From the NCBI GenBank assembly GCA_963732345.1, contig CAVSZI010000017.1, positions 361,310 to 425,309 on the forward strand: a DNA stretch of 64,000 nt. The letters run 5' to 3'. Shown here in pieces: positions 27,673 through 36,838 of the stretch. The notes under the pieces were generated by a model. The model had not been told where the DNA came from and ran no database searches. It worked only from the letters and a program-made list of their open reading frames with translations. The first letter of the stretch is position 1, and every line of letters begins with the position of its first letter. The DNA is from Bog-532 sp963732345 (lineage in GTDB: Bacteria > Actinomycetota > Actinomycetes > Streptosporangiales > Streptosporangiaceae). A program made the position numbers and the translations under genes.

Positions 27673-28015
27673 CGGGGATCGAAGGCCACCCGGATCCGGG
27701 CGCTCATGACGTCGCGGACCTGGCGCCAGATGGCAGTCGGGGTTGACGAGGACACCTCGAGTGCGCAAGCTCGAACCGGTGATGACTTCCTCGACGTGCG
27801 ACGATCGTCTTGACGTCGATACCCGTCATCATTTGTGACATCCCCTGGAGCCCTCGCACGCACTCGTCCGCGCCATCGGCGCTGCCCAAGGGCCCTCGGA
27901 AGGTGACGTCGTCAGCCAAGATCCCGTGAAGCGCCGTGACTTCCTTGGCGTTCCAGCCTGAGCGCAAATGCACGGCGCCATGCCGCACCCTTCGATAGCC
28001 GTTCGTCATTCCCAC
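27645..28015 (-). pseudogene. SnoaL-like polyketide-cyclase-fold protein, frameshifted
   Basis: The 5' part (WNAKEVTALHGILADDVTFR, then DECVRGLQGMSQMMTGIDVK) is a typical NTF2/SnoaL-like first half. The 3' part, in another frame, reads SSSTPTAIWRQVRDVMSARI and RVAFDPREILTG, the matching second half. Between about 27770 and 27805 more than one small indel separates the frames, so no single translation gives the full ~120-residue domain. SnoaL-like proteins are isomerases, hydrolases or ligand-binding proteins. Start at 28015; the stop of the true 3' frame is at 27645. Confidence 0.65.
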
Positions 28016-28071
28016 CCTCTCGACTCACGCTAGCTGCTGCACGCTGCGCTGTTGTCTCGTGATCTTTGGCG

Positions 28072-28125
28072 AAGACCGGGCCGAATGGCCTGGGCCGTTA
28101 AGACCGGGCCGAATGGCCTGGGCCG
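28072..28125. repeat. Two 26-bp perfect direct repeats upstream of the GH26-like gene
   Basis: The unit starting AAGACCGGGCCGAATGGCCT occurs at 28072-28097 and 28100-28125 (period 28). It contains the palindrome-like AGGCCATTCGGCCCGG on the other strand. It lies about 110 bp before the secreted hydrolase and could be a pair of operator sites or a simple duplication. Confidence 0.7.
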
Positions 28126-28235
28126 AAATAACGGGGAAAAATGCCCGGCTCAATTGAGAAATTCGGCTCTGCGGCCACAACAACAAATCACGGAGAGTGG
28201 TGCTCAGGTAACAGAAAACGAAAGAAGGAAGAGCC

Positions 28236-29282
28236 ATGATATTCGGGAGGAAGCCCAAGAGCACCGTCACAGACCTGCGCGCGCCACCAGCATCCCGGAT
28301 GCAGTCCGGCCGGGCCCGCGTCGTGCGGGCCGCTGCCGTTGCCACCGCCGGGCTCGCCGCGGTGAGCCTGACGCTCACGGCAATCTTCGCGTGGGGGGCA
28401 TCGGCGAGCACCAACCTGCCGTGGACCAGCGGGGTCTACCTGCCGAACGCCACCCCGGCGTCCGTCACTGCCTTTGGTACCTGGCGCGGAGCCCCGGTGA
28501 ACGTCGCCACCGTCTGGCCGAACCGCGGCAGCTGGAATGACATCACAAATCCGGCCTGGCTCTACCGGCTCTGGAAGGGAGCACCGGAAACAATGGCCTT
28601 CGGGGTGGCGATGCTGCCCGAGAAAGTCCCCGGAGTGTCCCTCCAGGCGTGCGCCAACGGCGCGTACAACTCCTACTGGACCCAGTTCGGCACCAACATC
28701 TCGGCCTACGGCCTCGGCAAGTCGATCATCAGGCTGGGCTGGGAATTCAACGGGAACTGGTACGTCTGGCAGGCCACCAACCCGACGGTCTGGGCGGCAT
28801 GCTGGCGGCAGATCGTCACCTCGGCGCGAACCACCGCCCCGGGCCTGCAATGGGACTGGAACGTCAACCGCGGCGTGTCAGCCGGGCTGATCGATCCCAC
28901 CCGGGCCTACCCCGGAAACGCCTACGTGAACACGATCGGGGTCGACAGCTACGACATGTGGCCTCCCGCGACCACCAGCGCGAACTGGCAGAAGCAGCTC
29001 AACGGCACCCAGGGCCTGAACTACTGGCTCGCGTTCGCCAAGGCGCACGGCAAGAAGCTCTCGGTGCCCGAGTGGGGCAACGTCATGCCCGGCACCGTAG
29101 CGTCCGGAACCAACGCGGGCGGGGACGACCCGGCGTACGTGAACGACATGGCCGGATTCTTCCGGGCCAACGCCGCCAGCCTCGCCTGGGAGTCCATTTT
29201 CCAGAGCACCACCACCGGTGGGGTCTACGGGACTGGCACACTGGTGCCTAAGGCCTCAGCGGCCTACAAGGCAGGATTCTGA
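28236..29282 (+). CDS. Secreted GH26-like glycoside hydrolase
   Basis: 348 residues from ATG 28236, preceded by AAGGAAG. A long basic n-region and a hydrophobic helix (about residues 30-55, ending GASAS) act as signal peptide. The mature domain has a GH26-like barrel: SIIRLGWEFNGNWYVW with the putative acid/base Glu, IGVDSYDMW, and KLSVPEWGNVMPG with the putative nucleophile Glu. Such enzymes cleave beta-mannans or mixed-linked glucans outside the cell. No carbohydrate-binding module is present. Paired upstream direct repeats suggest dedicated regulation. Confidence 0.8.
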   Translation: MIFGRKPKSTVTDLRAPPASRMQSGRARVVRAAAVATAGLAAVSLTLTAIFAWGASASTNLPWTSGVYLPNATPASVTAFGTWRGAPVNVATVWPNRGSWNDITNPAWLYRLWKGAPETMAFGVAMLPEKVPGVSLQACANGAYNSYWTQFGTNISAYGLGKSIIRLGWEFNGNWYVWQATNPTVWAACWRQIVTSARTTAPGLQWDWNVNRGVSAGLIDPTRAYPGNAYVNTIGVDSYDMWPPATTSANWQKQLNGTQGLNYWLAFAKAHGKKLSVPEWGNVMPGTVASGTNAGGDDPAYVNDMAGFFRANAASLAWESIFQSTTTGGVYGTGTLVPKASAAYKAGF

Positions 29283-29509
29283 AACCGGGGCCAGCTGGCC
29301 GGCCGGCGCCCAGCACGAGGCCACCGCGATGGTCATCATCGCGGTGGCCCTGGCCATCGCGCCGACCGCCCACCAGGATGCCCGGCCCGGGTGTGCTCAC
29401 GGTAGGGGTGCCGGATGCCGGGCGCTCCGGCCTACAGCCAGGCAGGCTGCAGTCGGCCACGGCTGCGGCCAGCCAGGGGGCCGGGTCCCGTGCCCGGGGG
29501 CCTTGCCGC

Positions 29510-29648
29510 CTGAGCCGACGCCGAGGATCGTGCTGTCCTCGATCACCACCACCGGATCGCGGATCAGCGCGGAACTCGTGCCATCGAACAGCCACGCGGC
29601 CCGCGCCACCGTCAGCCGGCCCCGCTCACCCGGAACCGCGGTAGTCAT
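29510..29648 (-). pseudogene. Amidohydrolase N-terminal fragment
   Basis: ATG 29648 opens MTTAVPGERGRLTVARAAWL, followed by FDGTSSALIRDPVVVIEDST and ILGVGSGG. This is the N-terminal beta-sandwich of imidazolonepropionase-like metal-dependent amidohydrolases. The frame then continues into low-complexity Pro/Gly sequence; the metal-binding HxH strand and the rest of the ~400-residue barrel are absent. A deletion remnant. Confidence 0.65.
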
Positions 29649-29780
29649 GGCCGCGTCCTGGGGGTGACCTGACGCCCGCCCTGCCCCACGGGCCCTGCTT
29701 GCGTTCCATCGCGCCCCGCCTCCCCCGCTATGAGGTGGATGGCCTTCCCCGCTGCTCCCGCCTGTCGGGCCGACCCGGTG

Positions 29781-29818
29781 TTGACTACTTGCCAAGCACG
29801 GGGATACGTTCACGAACG
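29781..29818 (+). promoter_or_regulatory. Putative promoter of permease-ald operon
   Basis: TTGACT (29781-29786) and TACGTT (29805-29810) are separated by 18 bp and lie about 55 bp before the permease start. The inverted repeat CGTTC-AC-GAACG (29807-29818) overlaps the -10 and would suit a repressor. Confidence 0.5.
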
Positions 29819-29866
29819 GATTTTTGCTGTGATTTGCGGCATTTCGGTGCGACTGGAGGGTGCCTG

Positions 29867-31342
29867 GTGGCGGTTCAGCCGAATGAGGGGCCTCTTCAGC
29901 CTGTCGAGCCCGCAGGGACAGTCGGGGCCGAGGAGTTGCACCGGGGCCTGAAAGAGCGGCACATCCAGATGATCGCCATCGGCGGGGCGATCGGGGTGGG
30001 CCTGTTCCTCGGTTCGGCGTCGGCGATCCAGAAAGCCGGCCCGTCGCTGCTGCTGTCGTATGCGGTGGCCGGCGTGGTGATCTTCCTGATCATGCGCGCG
30101 CTGGGTGAGCTGTTGCTTTACCGGCCGGTGTCGGGCGCGTTCGCCACGTATGCGGAGGAGTTCGTCGGTCCCTGGGCGGGTTTCGTCACGGCCTGGACGT
30201 ACTGGCTGATGTGGGTGGTGATCGCCATGGCGGAGATCACCGCGGTCGGTATCTACGTCCAGTTCTGGTTTCCCAGCGTGCCGCAGTGGCTCCCGGCGCT
30301 GATCGCCCTGGTGGTGCTGTTCGGTGTGAATCTGATCGCGGTCGGGCTGTTCGGCGAGTTCGAGTTCTGGTTCGCGATGATCAAGGTGGTCACGATCATC
30401 GCGATGATCCTTCTTGGCCTGGCGATCATCATCTTGGGGCTCAGAAAGGGCGCATCGTTTACGAATCTGTGGTCACACGGCGGGTTTTTCCCCAAGGGCC
30501 TCGACGGGCCGTTCCTGGCGCTGCAGATCGTCATGTTCGCTTTCCTCGGCGTGGAATTGCTCGGCGTGACGGCGGGTGAGGCGCAGAACCCGGAGAAAAC
30601 GATCCCATCGGCGATCAACAAAGTGATCTATCGGATCCTGCTGTTTTACATCGGGGCGCTGGCGGTCATCATGTCACTCGTCGCCTGGGACCAGCTGAAC
30701 GCCAAGAGCAGCCCGTTCGTCCTGGTCTTCGCCAAGGTCGGCATCCCTGCTGCGGCCGGCATCGTGAACTTTGTGGTGCTGACCGCCGCGCTGTCCTCCT
30801 GCAACAGCGGCATCTTCAGCACCGGACGGATGCTCTACACCCTCGCCGGCTACCGGCAGGCCCCCGCCCCGCTGCGAAGGGTGAGTCGGCAGAAGGTCCC
30901 GGCGGTGGGTATAACGGTGTCCTTCACGGTCATGCTGCTCGGGGTGGTCATCAACTACTTCATCCCCGCGCAGGCGTTCACCTACATCACAAGCGTCGCC
31001 ACGGTCTGCGGCCTGTTCGTCTGGGGGATGACCGTGTTCGCGCACCTGTGCTACCGGCGCTACGTCAACAGCGGGCGGCTGCCCCCGAGCGGGTACCGGC
31101 TCCCCGGAGCCCCGGTCACCAACTGGTTCGTGCTGGCCTTCCTGACGCTCGTGCTGGTCCTGCTGGGGTTCAGCAAGGACACCAGGATCGCCCTGTACGC
31201 CGCGCCGGTCTGGGCCGCGATCATGCTGATCGCCTATATCGCCTCGCGCTCCCAGCATCTTCCCGCCGCTCCGCCGCTGGCCCCGGAAGGCACGTACCTG
31301 CACGCGCCGGCCGTCAACCCCGGCACCGAGCCGACGATCTGA
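29867..31342 (+). CDS. Amino-acid permease (APC superfamily, AAT type)
   Basis: 491 residues from GTG 29867, which follows GGAGGG by 7 nt; the frame is open further upstream without similarity. Twelve hydrophobic segments and the family signature: HRGLKERHIQMIAIGGAIGV then GLFLGSASAI in TM1, RALGELLLYRPVSGAFATYA in TM2-3, and SSCNSGIFSTGRMLYTLA late. This matches GABA/asparagine/D-Ser-D-Ala permeases. It is followed after 52 bp by alanine dehydrogenase, which points to alanine (L or D) or a related neutral amino acid as substrate. Proton symporter in the inner membrane. Confidence 0.9.
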   Translation: MAVQPNEGPLQPVEPAGTVGAEELHRGLKERHIQMIAIGGAIGVGLFLGSASAIQKAGPSLLLSYAVAGVVIFLIMRALGELLLYRPVSGAFATYAEEFVGPWAGFVTAWTYWLMWVVIAMAEITAVGIYVQFWFPSVPQWLPALIALVVLFGVNLIAVGLFGEFEFWFAMIKVVTIIAMILLGLAIIILGLRKGASFTNLWSHGGFFPKGLDGPFLALQIVMFAFLGVELLGVTAGEAQNPEKTIPSAINKVIYRILLFYIGALAVIMSLVAWDQLNAKSSPFVLVFAKVGIPAAAGIVNFVVLTAALSSCNSGIFSTGRMLYTLAGYRQAPAPLRRVSRQKVPAVGITVSFTVMLLGVVINYFIPAQAFTYITSVATVCGLFVWGMTVFAHLCYRRYVNSGRLPPSGYRLPGAPVTNWFVLAFLTLVLVLLGFSKDTRIALYAAPVWAAIMLIAYIASRSQHLPAAPPLAPEGTYLHAPAVNPGTEPTI

Positions 31343-31394
31343 GCGCACCGCAGCGAAAAACAACGGAAAACCGCGACCTATGGAGGCGGACAGA

Positions 31395-32501
31395 ATGCGG
31401 ATTGGCGTAGTCAAGGAGATCAAGGCGGCGGAGCGGCGGGTGGCGCTCACCCCGGCCGGCGCACGGGAGCTGGTGACACTCGGCCATGACGTGCTCGTCG
31501 AAGCGAACGCCGGCGCCGGATCCGGCTGCCCTGACGACGCCTACAGCTCGATCGGGGCGAGGATCCTGGACAGCGCTGAGGAGGTATGGAGGGACAGCGA
31601 GCTGCTGCTCAAGGTTAAGGAGCCGGTCGAGGCCGAATACCCGCTGCTGCACGCCGACCTCACCCTGTTCACCTACCTGCACCTGGCACCCAACCGGCCG
31701 CTCACCAAGGCGTTGCTGACGTCGAAGGCGACCGGGATCGCCTACGAAACCGTAGAGAAGAACGGCGGTCACCTGCCACTGCTCGCACCGATGAGCGAGA
31801 TCGCCGGGCGTCTCGCCGCCCAGGCCGGCGCCTACTTCCTGCAGGGCCCGCTGGGCGGCCCCGGGCTGCTCATCGGTGGCGTCACCGGGGTGGCACCGGC
31901 CCGCGTAGTCGTTATCGGCGGCGGAGTCGTCGGCACCGAGGCCGCGCGGATTGCCCTGGGTCTCGAGGCCGAGGTGACGATCCTCGAACGTTCCCTTGAG
32001 CGCCTTCACGAACTCGACCAGTACTTCGGATCCCGGGCCCGAATCCTCATGTCAGACGCCATCGTCCTGGAGGCGGCGCTGCAGGAAGCCGACGTCGTCA
32101 TCGGTGCCGTGCTCGTGCCCGGTGCCCTCGCCCCCCGGCTGGTCACCCGCGAGATGCTGAGCTGGATGAAGCCCCGCTCGGTGATTGTCGACGTGGCCAT
32201 CGACCAGGGCGGCTGCTTCGAAACCTCGCACCCCACCACGCATACCGACCCCGTGTTCCTAGTCGAGGACATCCTTCACTACTGCGTCGCTAACATGCCC
32301 GGCGCGGTCCCGGTCACCTCGACCAGAGCGCTAACGAACGCCACGATGCCCTACGTCCGCCGCCTCGCCGAACAGGGCATCGACGCGGCACTGGCCGACG
32401 ATCCCGGCTTCGGACGAGGACTCAACGTCCAGAACGGGGAGATCACCTACGAGCCCGTCGCCACGGCGTACGCCGAAGGGCCACCGGTTGCCCCCTGGTA
32501 A
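31395..32501 (+). CDS. ald: Alanine dehydrogenase
   Basis: 368 residues, standard length. ATG 31395 follows GGAGG by 8 nt. The N-terminus MRIGVVKEIKAAERRVALTP is diagnostic. HLAPNRPLTKALL, APMSEIAGRLAAQAGA, the NAD-binding VVVIGGGVVGTEAARIA, DVAIDQGGCFETSHPTTH and VANMPGAVPVTSTRALTNAT are all family signatures; the Lys, His and Asp catalytic positions appear conserved. It converts L-alanine to pyruvate and ammonia with NAD+. With the upstream permease it forms an uptake-and-deamination operon, closed by a hairpin downstream. Confidence 0.95.
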   Translation: MRIGVVKEIKAAERRVALTPAGARELVTLGHDVLVEANAGAGSGCPDDAYSSIGARILDSAEEVWRDSELLLKVKEPVEAEYPLLHADLTLFTYLHLAPNRPLTKALLTSKATGIAYETVEKNGGHLPLLAPMSEIAGRLAAQAGAYFLQGPLGGPGLLIGGVTGVAPARVVVIGGGVVGTEAARIALGLEAEVTILERSLERLHELDQYFGSRARILMSDAIVLEAALQEADVVIGAVLVPGALAPRLVTREMLSWMKPRSVIVDVAIDQGGCFETSHPTTHTDPVFLVEDILHYCVANMPGAVPVTSTRALTNATMPYVRRLAEQGIDAALADDPGFGRGLNVQNGEITYEPVATAYAEGPPVAPW

Positions 32502-32525
32502 CGCAACGACACAATGACGCGGTCA

Positions 32526-32563
32526 GCCGGGCGCGCATCTCGGCGTCGTCGCCGGCGCCCGGC
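32526..32563 (+). terminator. Hairpin after ald
   Basis: GCCGGGCGC (32526-32534) pairs with GCGCCCGGC (32555-32563), and inside it CGGCG/CGCCG pair around TCGT. The bulged stem begins 24 bp after the ald stop. Without a T-tract, as expected for this GC content. Confidence 0.6.
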
Positions 32564-32688
32564 GGCGGCACCAGACCGACTCGCGCAGCTGGCGGCGGGG
32601 CACGACCGCCTCGATCGGCCAGGCGTCACGTTGCGACCGGTGGTGTCGTGCTGCTGGCCACTGCCGGGTGTCTCGGTTTGATCCTGCC

Positions 32689-34519
32689 TCAGAACTTCGG
32701 TCTGAGCGCGGGGTGAGCCGGTGCCGAGCTCGATATCGCGTCTGTGGTCCCGGCGGAGTGGAGGCGGTCGAAGACCAGCCGTACCGCCATCGAGCCTTCG
32801 CCGATGGCGGCCGCGGCGCGCTTGACTGACCCGCTGCGGACGTCTCCGACGGCGAAGATTCCTGCCGGCTGGTCTCCAGGAACAGCGGGTTCATGTTTTC
32901 GTCGTCGAGCCTGGCCACGGGAATATCGGTGCCGGTGAGCAGGAATCCGTGGCCGTCTTCGGCGAGCTGGCCGGCCAGCCACCCGGTTCTGGGCTTGGCG
33001 CCGATGAAGACGAACAGCCCGCGGACGGGCAGTTCTGGCTCGGCCGGCTGGGCGGCGCGGCGGATCCGCACGCCCTCCAGCTGGCCGGTGCCGGTCAGCG
33101 CGGTGACCTGGGTGCGGGGTGAGACGATAATGCGGGGGTTCTGCTCAATCCGGTCGATCAGGTACCGCGACATTGAGGCTTCGAGCGAGTCACCCCGGAT
33201 CAGCATGTGGACCTTAGCGCAGCTGCGACTGAGGAAGAGTGCGGCCTGCCCGGCGGAGTTACCGCCGCCGACGACGGCGGCCGGGCTGGTGCCGCAGGCC
33301 TGGGCTTCTGCCTGGGTGGCCGCGTAATACACCCCGACGCCCTCGAACTCGGCGAGCCGCTCCAGCGGCAGCCGGTTGTAATGGGCTCCGGTGGCGACGA
33401 TGACCGACTTTGCCTGCACGGTCTCGCCGTCGTCGAAGCTGACCTGGTGCAGGCCGTCTGCCGACGACAGTGACATGGCCCTGGCCGCCTGCTTGATGCG
33501 GACGCCGAACTTCTGCGCCTGCAACGCCGCACGCGCGGCCAGTTCCTCGCCGGACAGGCCCGCGGGAAAGCCCAGGATGTTCTCGATCCGCGACGAGGTT
33601 CCCGCCTGGCCTCCCAGCGCGGTTTCCTCGGCCAGGGTCGTGGCCAGCCCCTCGGATGCGCCGTAGACCGAAGCGGCCAGGCCGGCCGGTCCCCCGCCCA
33701 CGACCAGCAGGTCGCAGGCCGCAGCGGGATAGGGGCCTTCCGCGCCCGACATGCCGAGCGCGTCGAGCAGGGCGCGCCCGCCCGGGTTCCGCAGCAGCGG
33801 CCCCCCGCCGGGGATGATGACGATCGGCAGGTCGGCGACGGGCAGATCCAGGCCGCGCAGTATCGCCTCCGCCTCGGGCGAGGCTTCCAGGTCCAGCCAC
33901 GTCGACACCAGCCTGTTGCGCGCCAGCATCTCCAGCAGCCGCCGGGTATCGGGATCGAACCGTGATCCGATCAGCGTCAGGCCCGCGCCCCGGCGCATCA
34001 GGATCGAGTGCCGGAGCAGGAACGTGCGCAGGATCAGGTCACTGAGGCCAGGTTCGCCGGCCATGACGGCGCGCAGCTGCGCGACGGGAACCGCCAGGAC
34101 GCGCCCGGCTGAAGTGGCCACCGCGGTCAGGTAGGCCCGCTGCCCGGTGAGCATGCCGATCTCGCCCAGGAACTGGGCCGGCCGTACCCGGCGATGAGCG
34201 TCGCGCCGGGCTGGCCGTAGCCCTGGATGATCTCGGCGGTGCCGTCCAGCATCACGATCAGGTCATAGGTCTCGTCCCCGTCGGCGAACAGCACCTCCCC
34301 GGCGGCCACGTCACGCTCGGTGCCGTACCCGCGCAGCACCTCAAGCTCGGCCGCGTCCAGGACCGGGGAGCGCCCCGGCGCAGAAATCAGGAAATCACCG
34401 CCGCCATCACCGGCCCGGCCAGAAGCGGCCATGCGGCTCTCGGCACCGCGGCCATCACCGGCCCGGCCAGGAGGGGCCATGCGGCTCTCGGCACCGCTGC
34501 TATCCGTGCCTTCGCCCAC
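32689..34519 (-). pseudogene. cNMP-binding domain/thioredoxin-reductase-like FAD oxidoreductase, two frameshifts
   Basis: The start is GTG 34519, seven bases after GGAGG. The first ~35 residues include two copies of a 16-residue unit (GAESRMA.PGRAGDG-like; 48-bp DNA repeat). Next is a cyclic-nucleotide-binding domain (VLFADGDETYDLIVMLDGTA). At about 34180 one base is missing and the domain continues in another frame (LGEIGMLTGQRAYLTAVATS). A thioredoxin-like region and a TrxR fold follow (LLVVGGGPAGLAASVYGASE, GGQAGTSSRIENILGFP, VVGGGNSAGQAALFLS), without the CxxC pair of true thioredoxin reductases. A second missing base at about 32864 moves the C-terminus (GIFAVGDVRSGSVKRAAAAI) to a third frame ending at 32689. 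Two indels in one otherwise conserved gene fit sequencing error as well as decay. Confidence 0.8.
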
Positions 34520-34647
34520 CGTGGGCCTCCTTCCACACTGGACTGAAGATGCACCCACCGCCCCCGATCGCCAGGGAAACCTGAGCTCCTCAGGCCGGCC
34601 GGGACGACCTACCTCAACAAGCAGTCATCTTCTGCTACGACTATGTC

Positions 34648-35175
34648 ATGCAGGACCCTGCCGATACCCAGCCCGGCCCGGACACCGACGTCGATCTCAG
34701 CGCGCAGGCCGCCAGCCGGTTCCTGGCCGCGGCCGGCCTGGTGGTGGATTCGGCCAGCGGAACCCGCGTGGCCGGGCATATCGACCTCGGGCCGGATCAT
34801 CACACCCCGTGGGGCGTGGTGCACGGCGGTGTCTACACCACCGCCGCCGAATCCGCCGCCAGCCTCGGCGCCAGCCTGGCGGTGCGGGACCGCGGCCAGT
34901 TCGCGGTCGGTGTGCACAATGCGACCGATTTCCTGCGCCCGGCCACCTCGGGCCGCGCCGAGGTTATCGCCGAGCCGCTGCAGCAGGGCCGCGTCCAGCA
35001 ACTATGGCTTGTCACCATCACCGACGAGCGCGGCAAGCCGCTCGCACGCGGCCAGCTCAGGCTGCAGAACGTCCCGCTCCCCGGCCCGGCACCGGCACAA
35101 ACTGACGGGCGGCCCCCGCCGGGCGGCAGCACACCCGGCTCCGCCACGTTCTCAGTTCAGGCGGCTGCGAGCTGA
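34648..35175 (+). CDS. PaaI-type hotdog-fold thioesterase
   Basis: 175 residues; ATG 34648. The hotdog core has the long helix motif HHTPWGVVHGGVYTTAAESA (H-G-G with an acidic residue in the helix) and the strands VGVHNATDFLRPATSG and GKPLARGQLRLQNV, as in PaaI/YdiI thioesterases. The C-terminal ~35 residues are Pro/Gly-rich and probably disordered. It hydrolyses acyl-CoA thioesters in the cytosol. Divergent from the cNMP/TrxR-like gene, with about 130 bp between the starts. Confidence 0.85.
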   Translation: MQDPADTQPGPDTDVDLSAQAASRFLAAAGLVVDSASGTRVAGHIDLGPDHHTPWGVVHGGVYTTAAESAASLGASLAVRDRGQFAVGVHNATDFLRPATSGRAEVIAEPLQQGRVQQLWLVTITDERGKPLARGQLRLQNVPLPGPAPAQTDGRPPPGGSTPGSATFSVQAAAS

Positions 35176-35327
35176 TGCGCGATAGCGCGGCTCCGGGCAC
35201 ACGCCCCGGCTCGGCGCGCGACATGGGGCGCTCGGTGGCTCTGGGCTGCGGGTGGTGGAAGTGGGGCACGAGGGGAACACGAACGCTTCGCCGGAAGAGG
35301 CCGCAGCCGCACCTCATCGGCCTTCGA

Positions 35328-36281
35328 TCATCCGCTTGCGGTCGTCGAGCATGACGCGGCGCCGACCGTCACGTTTATCTGGGTGCCGGCGCTGGGGCCG
35401 CGCAGGTAGACGTCGGCGATCCCGGAGCCGTTGGTGTGCCAGCTCTTGGAGTATCCGCCGCCGCTAGCGGTCACCGTCTGGTCGGGCTGGTTCGAGTGCA
35501 CGTAGACGTCGAAGTCGCCGTAGGAGGAGCTGTAGGTCGCCGAGGCGGAACACCAGGCGCCGCTGCCCGCCGGCTGGGCTGGCGCGGGCGCTGGCGCCGA
35601 CGAGGGCGCCGAATTGCCGTCCGGCCCGCTGCTGTAGCCGAAGTCCTGTGGTGTCGGGCGGCCCGCCGAGACCCACGCCGCGTACCAGTTCGACGCGATC
35701 TCCTGCTGGGCAGTGGCCAGTGGCAGGCCGTGGTGGCAGACCTGATCGTGCAGGTAGTCCTCCAGGCCGTCCTTCTGGGTGGCTCCGTAGGGAGAGTCGT
35801 ACGGTTCCGGCCAGAGGTTCGCCACGGCGTTCGAGCCGCCCAGCTCCAGCGGGATGAGGTGGTCGATCTCGTATCCGTAGTGGCTGGACAGCCCGTACTC
35901 CCGGGCGACGTCATCCTCGGTGGCGTAGGAGACGTCCCGGTGCGCCTCGGCCCACCCGGGCGTGCAGATCGCGGCCGTGTCGCCTGACTGAATGGCGCCG
36001 GGCGTCCGTGCCAGATTCGGCATCGGGACATTACCGGGGACGCCCGCCGCACGGGAAGCGCTGCTGGCCGGCGCCCGGGACGCGGAGGACGGCGGCTGGG
36101 CCGGACTTCCGCTGGCCGTGGCGGCCGGCGCCGCGCTGGCCTGAGAGGACTGCGACTGCGCGGACGGCGAGTAGCCCGGCTGGACGGCCGCCCCCGGCTG
36201 ACTGCTGCAGCCCGTGAGCAGGCCGACCGCCACGGCAGCGCCGGCCGTAACCATGAGCGCCAGCACCTTCACTGGTCTCAT
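35328..36281 (-). CDS. Secreted lipoprotein with HNH-like nuclease domain
   Basis: 317 residues. The signal peptide with lipobox LLTGC (Cys at residue 25) gives a lipid-anchored extracellular protein. A Ser/Ala/Gln-rich spacer runs to about residue 75. The central domain contains YEIDHLIPLELGGSNAVANL, the beta-beta-alpha metal core of HNH/DUF1524-like endonucleases, with WPEPYDSPYG after it. The C-terminal ~75 residues (WCSASATYSSSYGDFDVYVH, then VTVGAASCSTT) form a separate beta-sandwich-like domain held by two Cys. It might degrade extracellular DNA or act in competition. Not tested by sequence alone. Confidence 0.75.
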   Translation of the reverse strand: MRPVKVLALMVTAGAAVAVGLLTGCSSQPGAAVQPGYSPSAQSQSSQASAAPAATASGSPAQPPSSASRAPASSASRAAGVPGNVPMPNLARTPGAIQSGDTAAICTPGWAEAHRDVSYATEDDVAREYGLSSHYGYEIDHLIPLELGGSNAVANLWPEPYDSPYGATQKDGLEDYLHDQVCHHGLPLATAQQEIASNWYAAWVSAGRPTPQDFGYSSGPDGNSAPSSAPAPAPAQPAGSGAWCSASATYSSSYGDFDVYVHSNQPDQTVTASGGGYSKSWHTNGSGIADVYLRGPSAGTQINVTVGAASCSTTASG

Positions 36282-36321
36282 CCGCTGCCCACTCCCTCAA
36301 CGCCCCCACTCAGCGCTGGAT

Positions 36322-36337
36322 GTCCCCTGAAGGGGAC
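36322..36337. promoter_or_regulatory. Perfect-arm inverted repeat upstream of HNH lipoprotein
   Basis: GTCCCCT-GA-AGGGGAC has 7-bp perfect arms and lies about 40 bp upstream of the lipoprotein start on the minus strand, in a position suited to an operator. Confidence 0.4.
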
Positions 36338-36431
36338 GCTGCGGAACACCCGTACGATGACATCACAGCGGTAACAGATTGATGGCGCCGACCGGCAGCA
36401 CGCGACTACCAGCCAGTGGCCGTCCGGGGCG

Positions 36432-36752
36432 ATTGAGGACGCGCTGGCTCGGGCGGGGTGTTCGGCCGGGGTCAGGGTGGGGACGGTGGACAAGTTCCAG
36501 GGGCGTGAGGCTCCGGTGGCCATTTACTCGATGGCGACGTCGTCGGCGGAGGATGCGCCGCGGGGGCTGGAGTTCCTGTATGACCCGCACCGGCTGAACG
36601 TGGCGACGTCCCGGGCTCGGGCGATGGCGGTCGTGGTGGCTAGCGCTGACCTGATCCGGGTGGCCTGCGAGACGCCGCGGCAGATGTACCTGGTCAACGC
36701 TCTCTGCCGGGCGTGGGAATCGGCAACTCCAGAAAGCAAGCCCGGCGATTGA
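36432..36752 (+). pseudogene. C-terminal fragment of an SF1 helicase (TM0106/Dna2-like)
   Basis: The frame from IEDALARAGC onward reads VGTVDKFQGREAPVAIYSMA, FLYDPHRLNVATSRARA and then RQMYLVNALCRAWE. These are motifs IV to VI of UvrD/Dna2-type SF1 helicases, closest to the RecB-like nuclease-helicase proteins of the TM0106 type. The nuclease, Walker A and Walker B parts (over 900 residues) are absent; upstream of 36432 there is no similarity. It marks the left border of the AT-richer DUF488 island. Confidence 0.75.
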
Positions 36753-36838
36753 CTCGACGTTTGGTTGCCGACACGCAAATCATCTGGCGATGAGAGTCGA
36801 TGTGCTTTACTGGTAAGGCACGATAGTAGGAGTTGAGG

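Noticed and set aside
29292..29303. GGCCAGCTGGCC palindrome after the GH26-like gene
   Set aside because: Too short and loop-less for a terminator; expected by chance at this GC content.
32523..32688. Minus-strand frame continuing past the TrxR-like gene end
   Set aside because: Product of the second frameshift; the true C-terminal frame stops at 32689 and the rest shows no family.
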